Assembly (NCBI GenBank): GCA_951230915.1
Contig: OX579635.1
Location: forward strand, 25,544,001 to 25,608,000
Length of the DNA stretch: 64,000 nucleotides
DNA from: Antitrichia curtipendula
Lineage: Eukaryota > Streptophyta > Bryopsida > Hypnales > Leucodontaceae
Direction of reading: 5' to 3'
Part shown: piece by piece, positions 37,169 to 49,028 of the stretch
Position numbering within the stretch: position 1 is the stretch's first letter
Layout: the number at the start of each line of letters is the position of its first letter
Notes under the pieces: model-generated
Databases searched by the model: none
Seen by the model: the letters and a program-made list of their open reading frames with translations, nothing else
Told to the model about the DNA's origin: nothing
Program-made: the position numbers and the translations under genes

Positions 37169-37802
37169 ATGAACAATGCCGGAAGAGGAATCGCTGGAAA
37201 CAACACCCTCGACGGTTACTTTCGAGACCTGTTTCTGCCGGTGGTGATGGCCCGGACAAACGAACCGAATCCATGGGATTGGTATTGTCAGGTCATATTC
37301 ATTATATTGAGACTTTTTGCACTCTCATTTTTATCCTCGATTCGAGGATAAATCACTTTATTTTTTACTAATATTTTTTTACTAAATATGTGCACCACAG
37401 GATTGTGCAAGTGACTTGGCTACTATGCACAGAGTTCGCGAAACTTGCAAGCCCTGGCGTGACTTTGTGAATGGGAAGGTGGAGTGGGCGGCGTTGAAGT
37501 TGGCGCGAGAAGACTTCCGGATGTTGCCGCAGCCCCGATGGATGGCGGAGTACGAGTTTGTAGTGTCAAAGTTTTACGAGCATCAGTCCCTTCTCTTTCA
37601 GAACTGGCATCTGAAGCAGCCTCTCACAGATGATCGTTGGCAAACCTGTGCATTCAAGGACCTCACTCTGGCAGATCTAAGAGGACTGCAGGCTCACCTC
37701 GTAGAAAACAAGCTTCATTCTTTCGAGAAAGAAAGCATCCGAGGGATGAGGTTGACTACACTCACATGGATCTCTCCTGCGGATCGTGTAGTTGCACAAT
37801 AG
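37169..37802 (+). CDS. two-exon gene of element A with F-box-like CKPWRDFV motif
   Basis: Exon 1 37169-37291 (MNNAGRGIAGNN...DWYCQ) and exon 2 37401-37802 join in phase 0 over a GT-AG intron, giving 174 aa. The segment MHRVRETCKPWRDFVNGKVEW resembles the second half of an F-box (vCkrWrdlv), but the first half is missing, so the F-box call is weak. The C-terminal half (KDLTLADLRGLQAHLVE) looks helical. The 109-bp intron contains a perfect copy of the element A palindrome at 37332-37350, which ties this gene to the element. No stop or frameshift was seen. Confidence 0.5.
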
Positions 37803-37867
37803 CAAATTTGGGTGTAGGAAGTGCATTAAGTTTTTAATAATATCCGACCATAGATGTAGCTCTGTGT

Positions 37868-40530
37868 TTTTGAATCACATGAATACATGTTTGTTTTCTA
37901 AAAATACACAAGTTGGAAATATTCTTTCCATTACTATCAAATCCATGGCCCCATGCAAATCACCACCCATTTTTCTTAATTTGTATTGGAACCCCAAAAG
38001 AATGGTCCAGCCCTGTATTTTAGAGAATGACAAATGCATGAGTCACTAAATAAGTGCACGTTACAAATTTTAAAAAATGTACAAGTTGGAAGTATTCTTT
38101 CCATTACTATCAAATCCATGGCCCCATGCAAATCACCACCCATTTTTTTTAATTTGTATTGGAACCGCAAAAGAATGGTCCAGGGTGATTGCACGAAACA
38201 CTTGTACTATTTTCTGTCACATGTTGTATGCTGATTAATTTTTTAGCCATAACTTTTGCATTCTCACTCCAAATGATTCCAAATTCATAGACAAGGTATT
38301 TATAACTACTATACACCTTGCGTAATTTTTTGGAATTTTTAAACTTTTTTTTACTATTTAGTAATAGCCCCCGATATTTTGTCACAAATGCCAATTTGGG
38401 GGTTTTTAGTACTATTTAGTACCCATAAAAACGAATTTGGAGCTGAAATTTGGTAGAGATGGTCTTTTAGTAGACTTGTAGCTATTGTCCAAAGGAATTT
38501 TAAAAATACTTAATTTTATTTGGTGTAGAAGTTCACAAAGTGAGCCTCTTTCTACTTGCATTTCAAAACATGAAAAAAATTATTTTGGTGGTTTTTTGGT
38601 GAATGACCATCTTCATAAAGTTGCTACAAAAGGACAATTTTTATTTTTTTTATTTAAGTTTTTCCTATTTTCTACTAATTAAAACATCAAAGTATGCATT
38701 TTCTAGCGATTTGGTACTTTTTTAGTTCTCCTACTTAGAGAATTTTTTAATGAATTTCCTTTGGTGGTTACCTTCATCTTAAAGGTGCATACATTAGTCA
38801 TATTTTTTGAATTTTTTTAAAATTAATTTTTGACTTTTAAAGTACTCCAAAAAAATCACGAGTACTATTGCAAAACGCAACAAATAGTACAAGTTTTTCG
38901 TGCAATCACCCTCCAGCCCTGTATTTTAGAGAATGACAAATGCATGAATCACTAAATAAGTGCACGTTACAAATTTAAAAAAATGTACAAGTTGGAAATA
39001 TTCTTTCCATTACTATCAAATCCATGGCCCCATGCAAATCACCACCCATTTTTTTTTAATTTGTATTGGAACCGCAAAAGAATGGTCCAGCCCTGTATTT
39101 TAGAGAATAACAAATGCATGAGTCACTAAATAAGTGCACGTTACAAATTTTAAAAAATGTACAAGTTGGAAGTATTCTTTCCATTACTATCAAATCCATG
39201 GCCCCATGCAAATCACCACCCATTTCATTTAATTTGTATTGGAACCGCAACAGAATGGTCCAGCCCTGTATTTTAGAGAATGACAAATGCATGAGTCACT
39301 AAATAAGTGCACGTTACAAATTTAAAAAAATGTACAAGTTGGAAATATTCTTTCCATTACTATCAAATCCATGGCCCCATGCAAATCACCACCCATTTTT
39401 TTTTAATTTGTATTGGAACCGCAAAAGAATGGTCCAGCCCTGTATTTTAGAAAATGACAAATGCATGAGTCACTAAATAAGTGCACGTTACAAATTTAAA
39501 AAAATGTACAAGTTGGAAATATTCTTTCCATTACTATCAAATCCATGGCCCCATGCAAATCACCACCCATTTTTCTTAATTTGTATTGGAACTGCAAGAG
39601 AATCGTCCAGCCTTGTATTTTAGAAAATGACAAATGCATGAGTCACTAAATAAGTGCACGTTACAAATTTAAAAAAATGTACAAGTTGGAAATATTCTTT
39701 CCATTACTATCAAATCCATGGCCCCATGCAAATCACCACCCATTTCATTTAATTTGTATTGGAACCGCAACAGAATGGTCCAGCCCTGTATTTTAGAGAA
39801 TGACAAATGCATGAGTCACTAAATAAGTGCACGTTACAAATTAAAAAAAATGTACAAGTTGGAAGTATTCTTTCCATTACTATCAAATCCATGGCCGCAT
39901 CCAAATCACCACCCATTTCATTTAATTTGTATTGGAACTGCAAGAGAATCGTCCAGCCCTGTATTTTAGAAAATGACAAATGCATGAGTCACTAAATAAG
40001 TGCACGTTACAAATTTAAAAAAATGTACAAGTTGGAAATATTCTTTCCATTACTATCAAATCCATGGCCCCATGCAAATCACCACCCATTTTTTTTAATT
40101 TGTCTTGTAACCCCAAAAGAATGGTCCACCCCTGTAATTTAAAGAAATACGTGCACTTATTTAATGACTCATGCATTTGTCATTCTCTAAAATACAGGGC
40201 TAGACCATTCTCTTGTGGTTCCAATACAAATTAAATGAAATGGGTGGTGATTTGGATGCGGCCATGGATTTGATAGTAATGGAAAATGTATTTCCAACTT
40301 GTACATTTTTTTTAATTTGTAACGTGCACTTATTTAGTGACTCATGCATTTGTCATTCTCTAAAATACAGGGCTGGACCATTTTTTTGCGGTTCCAATAC
40401 AAATTAACAGAAATGGGTGGTGATTTGATTGCGGCCATGGATTTGAAAGTAATGGAAAGAGGATTTCCAACTTGTGTATTTTTAGAAAACAAACCAGTCA
40501 CGTTCATTTATTTAATTATTCATGAATGTG
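37868..40530. repeat. fold-back array of 174-bp tandem repeats
   Basis: Units of 172-174 bp (containing CAGCCCTGTATTTTAGA, AATAAGTGCACGTTACAAAT, TACAAGTTGGAAATATTCTT and GGCCCCATGCAAATCACC) repeat in forward orientation from about 37.9 to 40.14 kb, with unit starts near 38007, 38913, 39087, 39261, 39435, 39608, 39780 and 39953. At about 40145 orientation flips, and two to three inverted units run to 40.53 kb. The outermost units on each side share TTGTTTTCTAAAAATACACA in inverse orientation, so the whole behaves as one fold-back element. Short frames of 60-78 codons here just translate the repeat. Confidence 0.85.
38183..38911. mobile_element. MITE inserted in the 174-bp array
   Basis: The insert starts GGGTGATTGCACGAAACACT and ends with the near reverse complement (AGTTTTTCGTGCAATCACCC); pairing extends over about 30 bp into TGTACTATTT. 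It interrupts a repeat unit and is flanked by TCCA on both sides, consistent with a 4-bp target-site duplication. It is 729 bp and non-coding. It must be younger than the array. Confidence 0.8.
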
Positions 40531-41759
40531 AAGATCCTTAAAATTTTGGGCAGGCCTCATTTCTTGGAGTTTACCTTGGAAATGAATTAAAAGGGTGATG
40601 AGTTGAGTACATCCATGATTTTATAGTAGTTCATATAATATTATCAACTTCTACATTTGTTTTAACACGCCCACGTGCTTTGCCTTTTGATTATTGAATT
40701 ATTAAAGTATAGGGCTACTTGGGCCCATTCAATTTAAGGTACAATTCATTGGAAGTTATATATTTAGTTCCAAAAGGATTTTTTCCATTGTCATTAGTAA
40801 GTTGTGATTTTTGGGATTAACCTATCCAATCTATATGTATTTCCCTAATCCCAAGTTGAGTATTGTAAGTATTCTTTCGATATTGGATAGATGTTTGTTG
40901 TCAAAATTTGCATATTTTAGGATGCTATTTAATATTTTAATATAATGAAGGTGATGACAAAGAATATCTTTCATGTGGTCTTACAATATTTAATATTTCA
41001 AGTCTGCTATATTAAAAAATGGTCTAATTTTGGACATTGTCTTAAGTATTAGGTTGGAATTCGCATATTTTAGATTAAAATGTAATAGAAGGTGGGAACA
41101 ACATTTTTTCCACATTTCCTAATATTAGCATACTATAATTCTATAACTAAGTACTATTTTGATTCAATGTGTCCTAAATATTTTTTTTCTATAAGATAAA
41201 AGGTAAACCAATCCATTACAGGCACTTGAACCATAGTAGACATCTTATGACCCCATGATGGTTTTATGGACCACAATCAATATCTAACCTTACACCTATG
41301 GAGTGATTAGTGACCTCATTAGGAACACACAATTTTTTCAGTGTAAATTATTGTACGAAGTGATTTTTCATGGCATTCCACATTAGAAATTATTGTGACC
41401 ACTTTTGGTGATTAAGATGAGCATTTTGGATATAATTTTTGTTGGTTATGGGGCAGCCTGTAGACTCTGTTGGAAAAATCACTTCAAAAATCCATAACTA
41501 ATTCTCACTTTGTCTGAAAAATAAATTTTCAATTGCTCTAACTATCTCACACTTATCTGTGAGTGAGAAAAATTTTGAAAATTTTCAGCAATGGCATGAG
41601 GGCAGACTCAAAATTCTGACCACAATGGGCTTGTTTACCTTAGTACTTTTCGAGAATTTTTGGTAAAAACGTTGTTAAAGAACTTCATGAGTTAAAATTT
41701 CCAAATTGATAATATAATTTGCAAAAAATTTAGAAAGGAACAGGTTAGAAAAGCGTACC
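40531..41759. other. AT-rich spacer inside element A
   Basis: No gene or clear repeat recognised apart from general A/T-richness. Confidence 0.4.
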
Positions 41760-43300
41760 TTGGCTGTGGGCAGCTTGTACAGGCAGCATGAAATTTCTTC
41801 TTGTCGGCGCTGGCAGCATGGATGGCCAGGAAATTTTTGTTGGCTGTCGGCGCGGGCAGTCCAGGGTTTCTTCGAGGATTTTAGGGTTTGGGGTCATCAC
41901 CTCCCCAACCCTACCACCTTGCTCATGCACTCCGCAAGTCGTTTCTCTGTGTGCTTCTCACGAGTTGTACGCGCGCGCTCATTAAGAGTTGTGCCAGAAA
42001 GTGCATGCTTGCCAAGATTCCTGGACGACGCAGGTGTGTTAGCGATTCCCGGAAGGCGCAGGAGGGTATCGTGGCGGCGCAGGTGCATGAAGAATTTCGG
42101 GCGATCTAATTACGGACAATCTAAGTTGGGCGCGTGCGGGAGTTCGGGGATGAAGAATTTCGGATTCTGAATTGCGTGCGGGAGTTCGGGACTGCGCGCT
42201 CAGGTATCTTCTTCCCGCGTTGCCTTCTTTCTCCGTTTTGGTCCGGTTGAGCGTGGTTTTTGTTCTAGGTTCTGGCTGTAGTTTGCACTGATATGCCCTT
42301 ACTGCAAAATTGTCGAGCCTCTAATTCGCACTTTGGATTTATATTTGCTAGAATACAGTACTATTTTGAAGTCCATGATTCTCGATTACACAAGTGACTA
42401 GATTTATGACCTTGAGAGCTCCCTTCCAGTCGCCGAAGTTGCCCAGCTTTGATGAATTGGTATTTGTGTTTAGGTTGTCGAAGTTGCGCAGCTTGGCGAA
42501 TTGGTGTTTGTATTTCAATCCTTGAAGTTGCGCGCTCTAGTTAGACGCCAGGGTTTAGGACCGCGATTGTGTAGTTGAAGTAGAAGCAGTTGAGGTTCAA
42601 TCGCATTTTGGAACGTGTACATATTTTCCAATTGTCCAAGGCAATTGCGCAAGGATTTCAGGTGGAGCGCTTGGCATAGATTGTGCGCACATTGCAAAGC
42701 AGCGGACAAGGTAAGCAGAACCTGATCATTCCTTGCATTTTTGGTGTGATTCCAGTGCATTTTATTAGATTTCATGTTTTGTGTTGTAGATGACTTTGTT
42801 CATAGGATCTACGTGTAGTTAACGGAGTATTTAATCTCCTTCAATGTTTCTTGCATATCCCCCCTTTGAGTTCTCATATGGGTACATTTTGAATTTTTAG
42901 GGCTTGCAATTTTTTCTCTATTAAACTGCTGTCTAAAAATGAGGGTCGCATATTCACGTTTTTGGGGTTATGTTGGCTAATGGAAGTCTAATGTTCCGTG
43001 TTGAGAAAATCTGGGCTGCATTTTTAGGTTTTCGGGTTATATTGGCTAATGGAACTCCAATGTTCTGTATTGGGGTGCCAGGTAACATTACACTCTGCTT
43101 TAGGAAGGATGCAAGTAAAAGACAGCAAGCTACTTCTCCGTTTTAGCAGAGCTTGCAGGTCAGTTTAATTCCTTTCTCATTCCCTTAATTGTCAATGAGT
43201 AGTTACTGCATACACCATTCGCTGTTTTGTTTACAATCTGAAGTACGCAATGAAAATGACATTTCAGGTTTCTAATGATCCTCAACCACACGGACCTAAT
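41760..43300 (+). promoter_or_regulatory. leader exons and promoter region of the rightward gene of element A
   Basis: Base composition changes to GC/CpG-rich at 41.75 kb. GCGTGCGGGAGTTCGGG is repeated at 42131 and 42175. Two further direct repeats of about 50-70 bp lie at 42433-42515 (GAAGTTGC...CAGCTT...GAATTGGT) and 42955-43075 (GGTTATGTTGGCTAATGGAA). Candidate leader splicing: donor GCAG|GTCAGT at 43158, acceptor TTTCAG at 43267, then a 33-nt exon 43268-43300. The sequence has no long frame, so it is probably untranslated. Confidence 0.45.
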
Positions 43301-44083
43301 GTATGTTCCGATAAATTAGGGTTTATGAACCCTACGAACGTATCCAGATTAACCTCGACCCGAGGATAACATACTTGCGCTGTAGAATGATTATCCTCGA
43401 GTCGAGGATAATATGAACTCGGACGATTATAACATCAGAATTACGGTGAAATCTGCTTGTGCTAGAATGGTAATAACATAATTTATCCTCGACTCGAGGT
43501 TAATCCATCTGGTTAACCCGAGTCGAGGTCAATCGATCTCGTAATGTATGACGGATAAGAACGCAGATAATTCTTACCTAATCCTAGTAAGCACTTACTC
43601 ATAAATGACGGCTACACCTCCACAAATATATTATCCTCGAGTCGAGGATAATATCCATTTCCTAGACACATTCGTTGTATCGAGGAACACAGAGGTTAGG
43701 TACACGTAAATATTCATCAGAGAAACACAGGGTACTAACTCGATGTACAATGCAGAGATTATGCATCACGAGAGTTAATATTGAACAACAATTATATCTA
43801 GACCCTAGAATATCTAGTACGAACTTATCCTCGAGTTGAGGATATAGTCCTCTAGCAAGATACCGTGCGAGTCTTGACAAAGCTGATCATCTAATCCCGA
43901 CGTAAACATTATAAGAAATCCAATTTTGAGTTACATAATTAACAAGTGACATGCAGAAATAGATTGAGATATGAGTCTTTGCATTCAGTCTCCAATGAAC
44001 TGAAGACATTTATCCTCGACCCGAGGATAGAGCTCATTTACTACACCAATACTTTTTCTAACGAACTGGATGTGATTCTCCAG
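43301..44083 (+). promoter_or_regulatory. palindrome-packed 5' intron of the ParB/methyltransferase-like gene
   Basis: Donor AAT|GTATGT at 43301 and acceptor TTCTCCAG ending at 44083, ten bases before the ATG at 44094, bound a 783-bp intron. It contains palindromes at 43349, 43391 (perfect), 43483, 43513, 43631 (perfect), 43825 and 44010. The arrangement mirrors the intron at 62722-63610 of element B. Confidence 0.6.
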
Positions 44084-45503
44084 ATAAATCTCAATGGATG
44101 AAGGCGCCGAAGACAGCAGTTACGACTACAATGACACCGAGCTTCTCATCGAGCCATTTGAGAACCCATTTGAAAAACCATTCATTGAAGAAAATCCAGT
44201 GAATTACGGGAAGCTTTGGAAGTTCAGAGATGTTGTCGTCCAGTGGAATTTTGGTGTGAATAGATACAAGAATTATGTCTTCCTTCGCTACAAGCCAGAA
44301 GGAACGATCCGATTTATGCCCTGGAATCTGAATGAGAAGGTGACACTCGTCGAGCAACACCAGGAGGATTACCTCGTCATTGTTCTCCAAGAAGTAGACG
44401 ACTGTGGAGTCCATTTAGGTCATGTTCACTCGATCGTCAGCAAAATTGAGGACGGGGTAGGGCAGTTTGACCTTGCAGACCTTCTCTCTTACCTTCCAGG
44501 GATTCATTTAGATTCACTGGCCACGGAATTCGAAACTAAGTTCTGGCCATGGAACCCAGTCTCACATACCTCTTACAGTCGGAGAGTGAGCGCAATTTTC
44601 ACGTCCCTTGATCGGTATGCAATAGAGTGCATTGCCCAGGCTCCGTTGAGAGGTGGGAGCAGATTAAGGATCAAGGATAAGAATCCGAAGGAACCAGCAC
44701 AAGAAGATGTGGGTGGAAGCGGAAAGGGTCAGTCTCGCTCGGGGGCCACTAAAAGAAAAGCAGCGGACCGAGTAGAAGGCAAGACAAGTAAGAGGTGAAG
44801 CAAGTCAACACCCGCCGACTTACCGAGAGCGGCCGGGAGTTCGGGATCAGCCTTAACTGATCTCCCAAGAGCGGGAGAGGAGACGTCCAAAGCTCCTGAG
44901 GACCATGAAAAGTTCACACAGTACCAGAAGGAGTTATGGGAGAACCATAATTCCTGTTTCCTTTTCGATAGCCAGGCGTACGATGTGGGGATCGATCAAT
45001 GCTACCCCGCAAAAGACCTCTTTGTGGTTCGGAAGCTCAAGGATCATACGGTGGCTAGAACTAGACGAAGGCTCCTAGAGCTTGGTGACGCAAAAACCCA
45101 AAGGCAGAAGTTATGTCTCGTCCCAATAGATGACAACCTAAGACTCTTGAAGAGTGTTCCAAGGTCATGGGAGGAGATCAAGTCGGGGAAGTTCATGATC
45201 ATCAACGGTCAGCATAGTGTCGCGGCTTCTAAGGAGTTGCAAACTCTAAGCTGCGGAGAGATACGGCGGAAAGAGCTCCGGACGTGGAGTGCAATCTTTG
45301 TATGGTCACTGGACCCGGTGAAGTTAACAAACATCTCCGAGTTCTTAAACAAGACAAACCACATTCACCATGCCCAGCCAACGTGGGGGAACCAAATCCT
45401 CGCATTGCGCAACATTTGGATTGATCTGAAACGGCCATACATTCTTGCGAGCGAACCGTCTGACCGCAAGAATAACGCGGTCCCAAATCTGACCCAGTAC
45501 ACT

Positions 45504-45609
45504 GTAAGTATACCGTTCTTCTCATTATCCTCGAGTCGAGGTTATCAGATTCTATGCTCTTATACCCATGCACAAGAAGTTAAATCTGTTGTATATCTAA
45601 GGAATGTAG
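45504..45609 (+). other. intron 1 of the cargo gene, with palindrome
   Basis: The donor ACT|GTAAGT is strong and the acceptor is GTAG|AGG. The palindrome copy at 45525-45545 starts about 20 bases after the donor. Confidence 0.7.
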
Positions 45610-47057
45610 AGGATTGAGCATCGGGTGCATGGCACGTTCCAATCTGTTGTTGATATGTGGATTGACCCCACCGTCAGATATTTAGAAGTGTCTGACAAAC
45701 GGAGTGTTTTAAAATGCAAAAATTCACGACGCTTGCCATTACCCGATTCAGGAATATTAATCTGGATAAGGATGGAAGCACAATCAAGAATACCACGGAC
45801 ATCAAGAATGAAGTCAAAATCATTACATTGCCGGATGAGTTGTATAAGTTGTGGGATGATTTTATTGTGAGTAACAACGAAGGGAGGTTAACGGATCCCA
45901 ACACAACGAAGGAGTACAGGGCAGAGAAGAAGTTTAGTCCTAAGACTTTTCTTCTTTCAAGGGAGTTCTTCAGGTTCTGTGGGCAGTTCACAGATTTGGA
46001 CTACAGAGACTTTGCTCTCCATCTGCTGAATAAGACTCCCGGTCGATCGCACCCGTATCCAAAGCTATCCGTCCGCAAACCAAGGACCCCAGTTGAAGAC
46101 AACCAGCATTACTCAGACTGGGTAGAAAGAAGAAAGCGCAAGAAACTCATTTTCGAGGAGTTGGAGGCAATCAAGAAGTCAATGAAGTTCAGAGATGATG
46201 CCGGGAATGTGATCGACACTACGTGGCGGACGTGGAAGAAAAAGCACCAATTCTCTTCATCGACGTGGGATTTCTTATTGGTGAATACTCAAGCTGCCTA
46301 CTTCATGAAGCGTCTTACGAACGAAGGCAAAACGAGACGGGCAGAGGACTTCATCAATAAGTTTCCCGAACTTCTTCCCTTCTTTCGGCGGTTCATCACT
46401 TTGAAGTACCAAGTGAAGCCCTCATTCGGAGATGTTGACATCCGAGGATTTGAGAGAGTTTCCATGGCGTTAGTAAAGACCAAATCTTGGCAGTACAACG
46501 GCAATGTTGTGGGGTTAGGTGTTATGGATCTTCGAGAGGCTCCGAAGCACAAACCCGGGAAGAAGCCCAACAATGTCGACCCACCACTGCTGCTCTTCCT
46601 GAAGGACCTGGACAAGGAAATGGAGTCGAGAATGAGTACACCGAGCGTCTGGCTTTGGATAGTTGGGGATTTTCTGGACATGGACACGATCACGAATTAC
46701 ATTGCCTCGAATATGCAGGATTACGACTCCAAGATGTCTTGTTACATACCTGGCAAGGCGGAGAGAATTAATAACATATCGAGTCGGGCAAGCGTCCCCG
46801 AGGTTCCTCTAATTTTCCTATTCAAGAAGAACGACGACCACGCTAAGCTCCTTTCACTTAGCGCAAGGGAAGAGTACAAAACGCCAAAGCATTTACCGTA
46901 CTATGAGGACTACGCACGGAACAACGAGTCCAAGTTGAGGATTTATTCATCCGAGCTACATATGGAATTCTACCTGGAAATGCTATCAACATTCGCGAGG
47001 CCAGGAGAAAACGTTCTTGGCATCTACACCGGCTCAAAGTGCATATTGGCAGCCAAG

Positions 47058-47284
47058 GTAATGCGTATGTCAATTATCCTCGAGTCGAGGTTAACTCTAG
47101 TCTGAATCTCTTTATTTTGTCTTTGTCATCAATGTGTGCACATTCCCATCAACAAATTGTTTTATGTACAAATGAACTGATCTGTTGGTTTATCCTCGAT
47201 TCGAGGTTATTTTCTATAATGAATGGGATGGCCACTGTCTTGGTTTACGATATTGTCTTGATGAACCCCGTATTTTCATTTCAG
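47058..47284 (+). other. intron 2 of the cargo gene, with two palindromes
   Basis: Donor AAG|GTAATG and acceptor TTTCAG|ATG. Copies at 47074-47094 and 47189-47209 both have GAGGTTA on the right arm. Splicing here joins the methyltransferase-like motif I strand to the acidic strand motif, which supports the intron. Confidence 0.75.
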
Positions 47285-48745
47285 ATGTATGGCACATATT
47301 TCTACGGAATAGACGATTCTGTCGTGTACAAAAGGAAGAGAGCTATGGCAGCGAGTTTTGACAGGTTGGACATGAATGACTTTCTCCACATGAATTCAGC
47401 ATATGGGCCAAACTATGTCCGGCCTGCACTTATGGGGCCTTACAGTCGTCCCGCAACGCTTCCAACGGATAGTAACGACGCGTCATCTGACTCTGGTGGA
47501 AATTCAGAGCAATCCCAAAGTCCGAGATCAGATTTCGATCCGGTACCTGTTGGCAGTGATCAGTATGGGACCAACACAACTGCGCAATCTCCTGCTCTTG
47601 ACTTTGATGCTGATGCATAGGATCCAATGGATATAGATGCAACGGGAGTGAGGGACGACAGTCATCTGAATGTGGCAGATGACTCTGGTCCATCTCCTCA
47701 CATAATGGAGGATGTGCAGGTTTCCACGGGAAATCCACCCATGTCTTCTGACCGTATGGAACCTACGGGCATATTTGAGCAGAATACGTTGGGTTCCCAG
47801 CTTGTAAATACGGTGGACACTGAGGATGATCCACCTCAGCCATCAAAACATAGGATCGGGGGGACCTTAGAGACGCCAGTTCTCCTTAGTGATAGCGAAG
47901 AAGATACTGAGGTCCTCAGAAAACGCCATGACGGACCTCAGTCAGGAGTAGACAAGGAGGCAGTCTCCGCGCCGTCTGAGGCGACTTTTGCCCTTGTGAA
48001 GGAAGAACGGGACTGGTGGGAAAGAAAGAAGCAGAAGCAGAAAGAAAAGGAGGATCTGGAAATTGCTACCAGGAATAAAATGAAGGAGGTCTTGGAGATT
48101 TCTGAGAGCTAGAAATCCGAGAATGAAGAGCTGAAGTTGAAATTGAAAGCTCTATAGTCTCGAATAGATTCGCAGTTGACTCAGTCGCAGGCCGATGATT
48201 ATTTCCAACAAGAAGTGGCCGATGAGGTTGTGGACGTCTCGGCCTCTCAGGTCTCTGAGCTTCACATCACTCCCTCGGGTGAGTCTGATTATCCTCGGGT
48301 CGAGGGTAATATCTTGAAGGTCTCTGTTTCAATAGAGGGACCTGTTGTGCCTGGTACTGGGTGTGTTGTGTCCGGCATGTGTCATCAATCTGGTGAGGCA
48401 GATCATGATCGTCCTCCGTTGAAGCTGTGTACTTCAGCGGCTGTAGGTGGCGCGGAGAATGTGATAACTTATCCTCGTGCCAAGGATAAGTCGTATGATA
48501 ACTTGATCCTGGAGGGCGAGGCAGTCGCTGAAGCGTGCGAGGAGGGTAAGGATGATTCTCTGCGGTTTGACGATGCGGAGTTGCAGTACTCAAATCCACC
48601 AACTGATGAGCAGCTCGTGGACTACGAGAATGAGGATGACATCGGTGACCACGAGGAAACCGACCAGGACATCAACGACTCTCAAGCAAATGAATCAGTG
48701 GAGGTACAATCACCGGACTCTTGTGACCCTTATGATTTCAAGTGA

Positions 48746-49028
48746 GTCCATAAAATGCCATGTGATGGATGCACACGTTCTTTGGTTTCCATCATCCTGC
48801 CATTCTTTTTTGGGGGCTCTTATTTGCATTCATTCTGGTTGACAAGATGGAATGACCAGTCTGTGATTGTGTGGCGCGGACGCTCAACTCGTATTTGACT
48901 GGGTTTTGTAGTATAGTGTAGATATTACTGTTCTTGTCTGGTTTTCACTTGTACGATTTAGTGAGCAACCCGATAGGAAGAAATGTTTTGGCGGATGTAT
49001 CATGATATATTTTGCTTGGTTATAATAT
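48746..49028. terminator. 3' flank of the cargo gene
   Basis: The reading frame ends with TGA at 48743-48745. The following stretch is T-rich and non-coding and likely contains the 3' untranslated region. No unambiguous polyadenylation signal was chosen. Confidence 0.3.

Larger units (their letters stand above)
44094..48745 (+). pseudogene. ParB-like / N6-N4 DNA methyltransferase-like cargo gene of element A (interrupted)
   Basis: Exons 44094-45503, 45610-47057 and 47285-48745 join in phase 0 (GT-AG), about 1440 codons. Residues about 1-230 are an unrecognised domain, followed by a basic/disordered linker. Around residue 365-385, KFMIINGQHSVAASKEL fits the G(Q/H)H-x2-A-A motif of ParB/sulfiredoxin-fold domains. 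The second exon holds MDLREA and NNVDPPLLLF (candidate remnants of the DPPY motif), VWLWIVGDF and PEVPLIFLFKK. Near residue 940-970 is FARPGENVLGIYTGSKCILA then MYGTYFYGIDDSVVYKRKRA, in the order and spacing of motif I and the following acidic strand in beta-class DNA methyltransferases. The FxGxG and DPPY residues are altered, so activity is doubtful. The C-terminus is acidic with a coiled coil (EERDWWERKKQKQKEKED). Breaks: TGA 44796, a 1-nt shift at 45712-45714, TAG 47618, 48110 and 48155. ParB-methyltransferase fusions are known from phages and bacterial mobile elements. Confidence 0.6.

Noticed and set aside
37976..40541. Many 60-80 codon frames on both strands
   Set aside because: They translate the 174-bp tandem repeat and recur with it; stops follow the repeat unit.
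44094..48745. Bacterial contamination or an integrated phage/giant-virus segment as the source of the ParB-methyltransferase-like gene
   Set aside because: The gene has spliceosomal introns that carry the element's palindrome, and neighbouring genes are plant-like. An ancient transfer origin is still possible but not shown.
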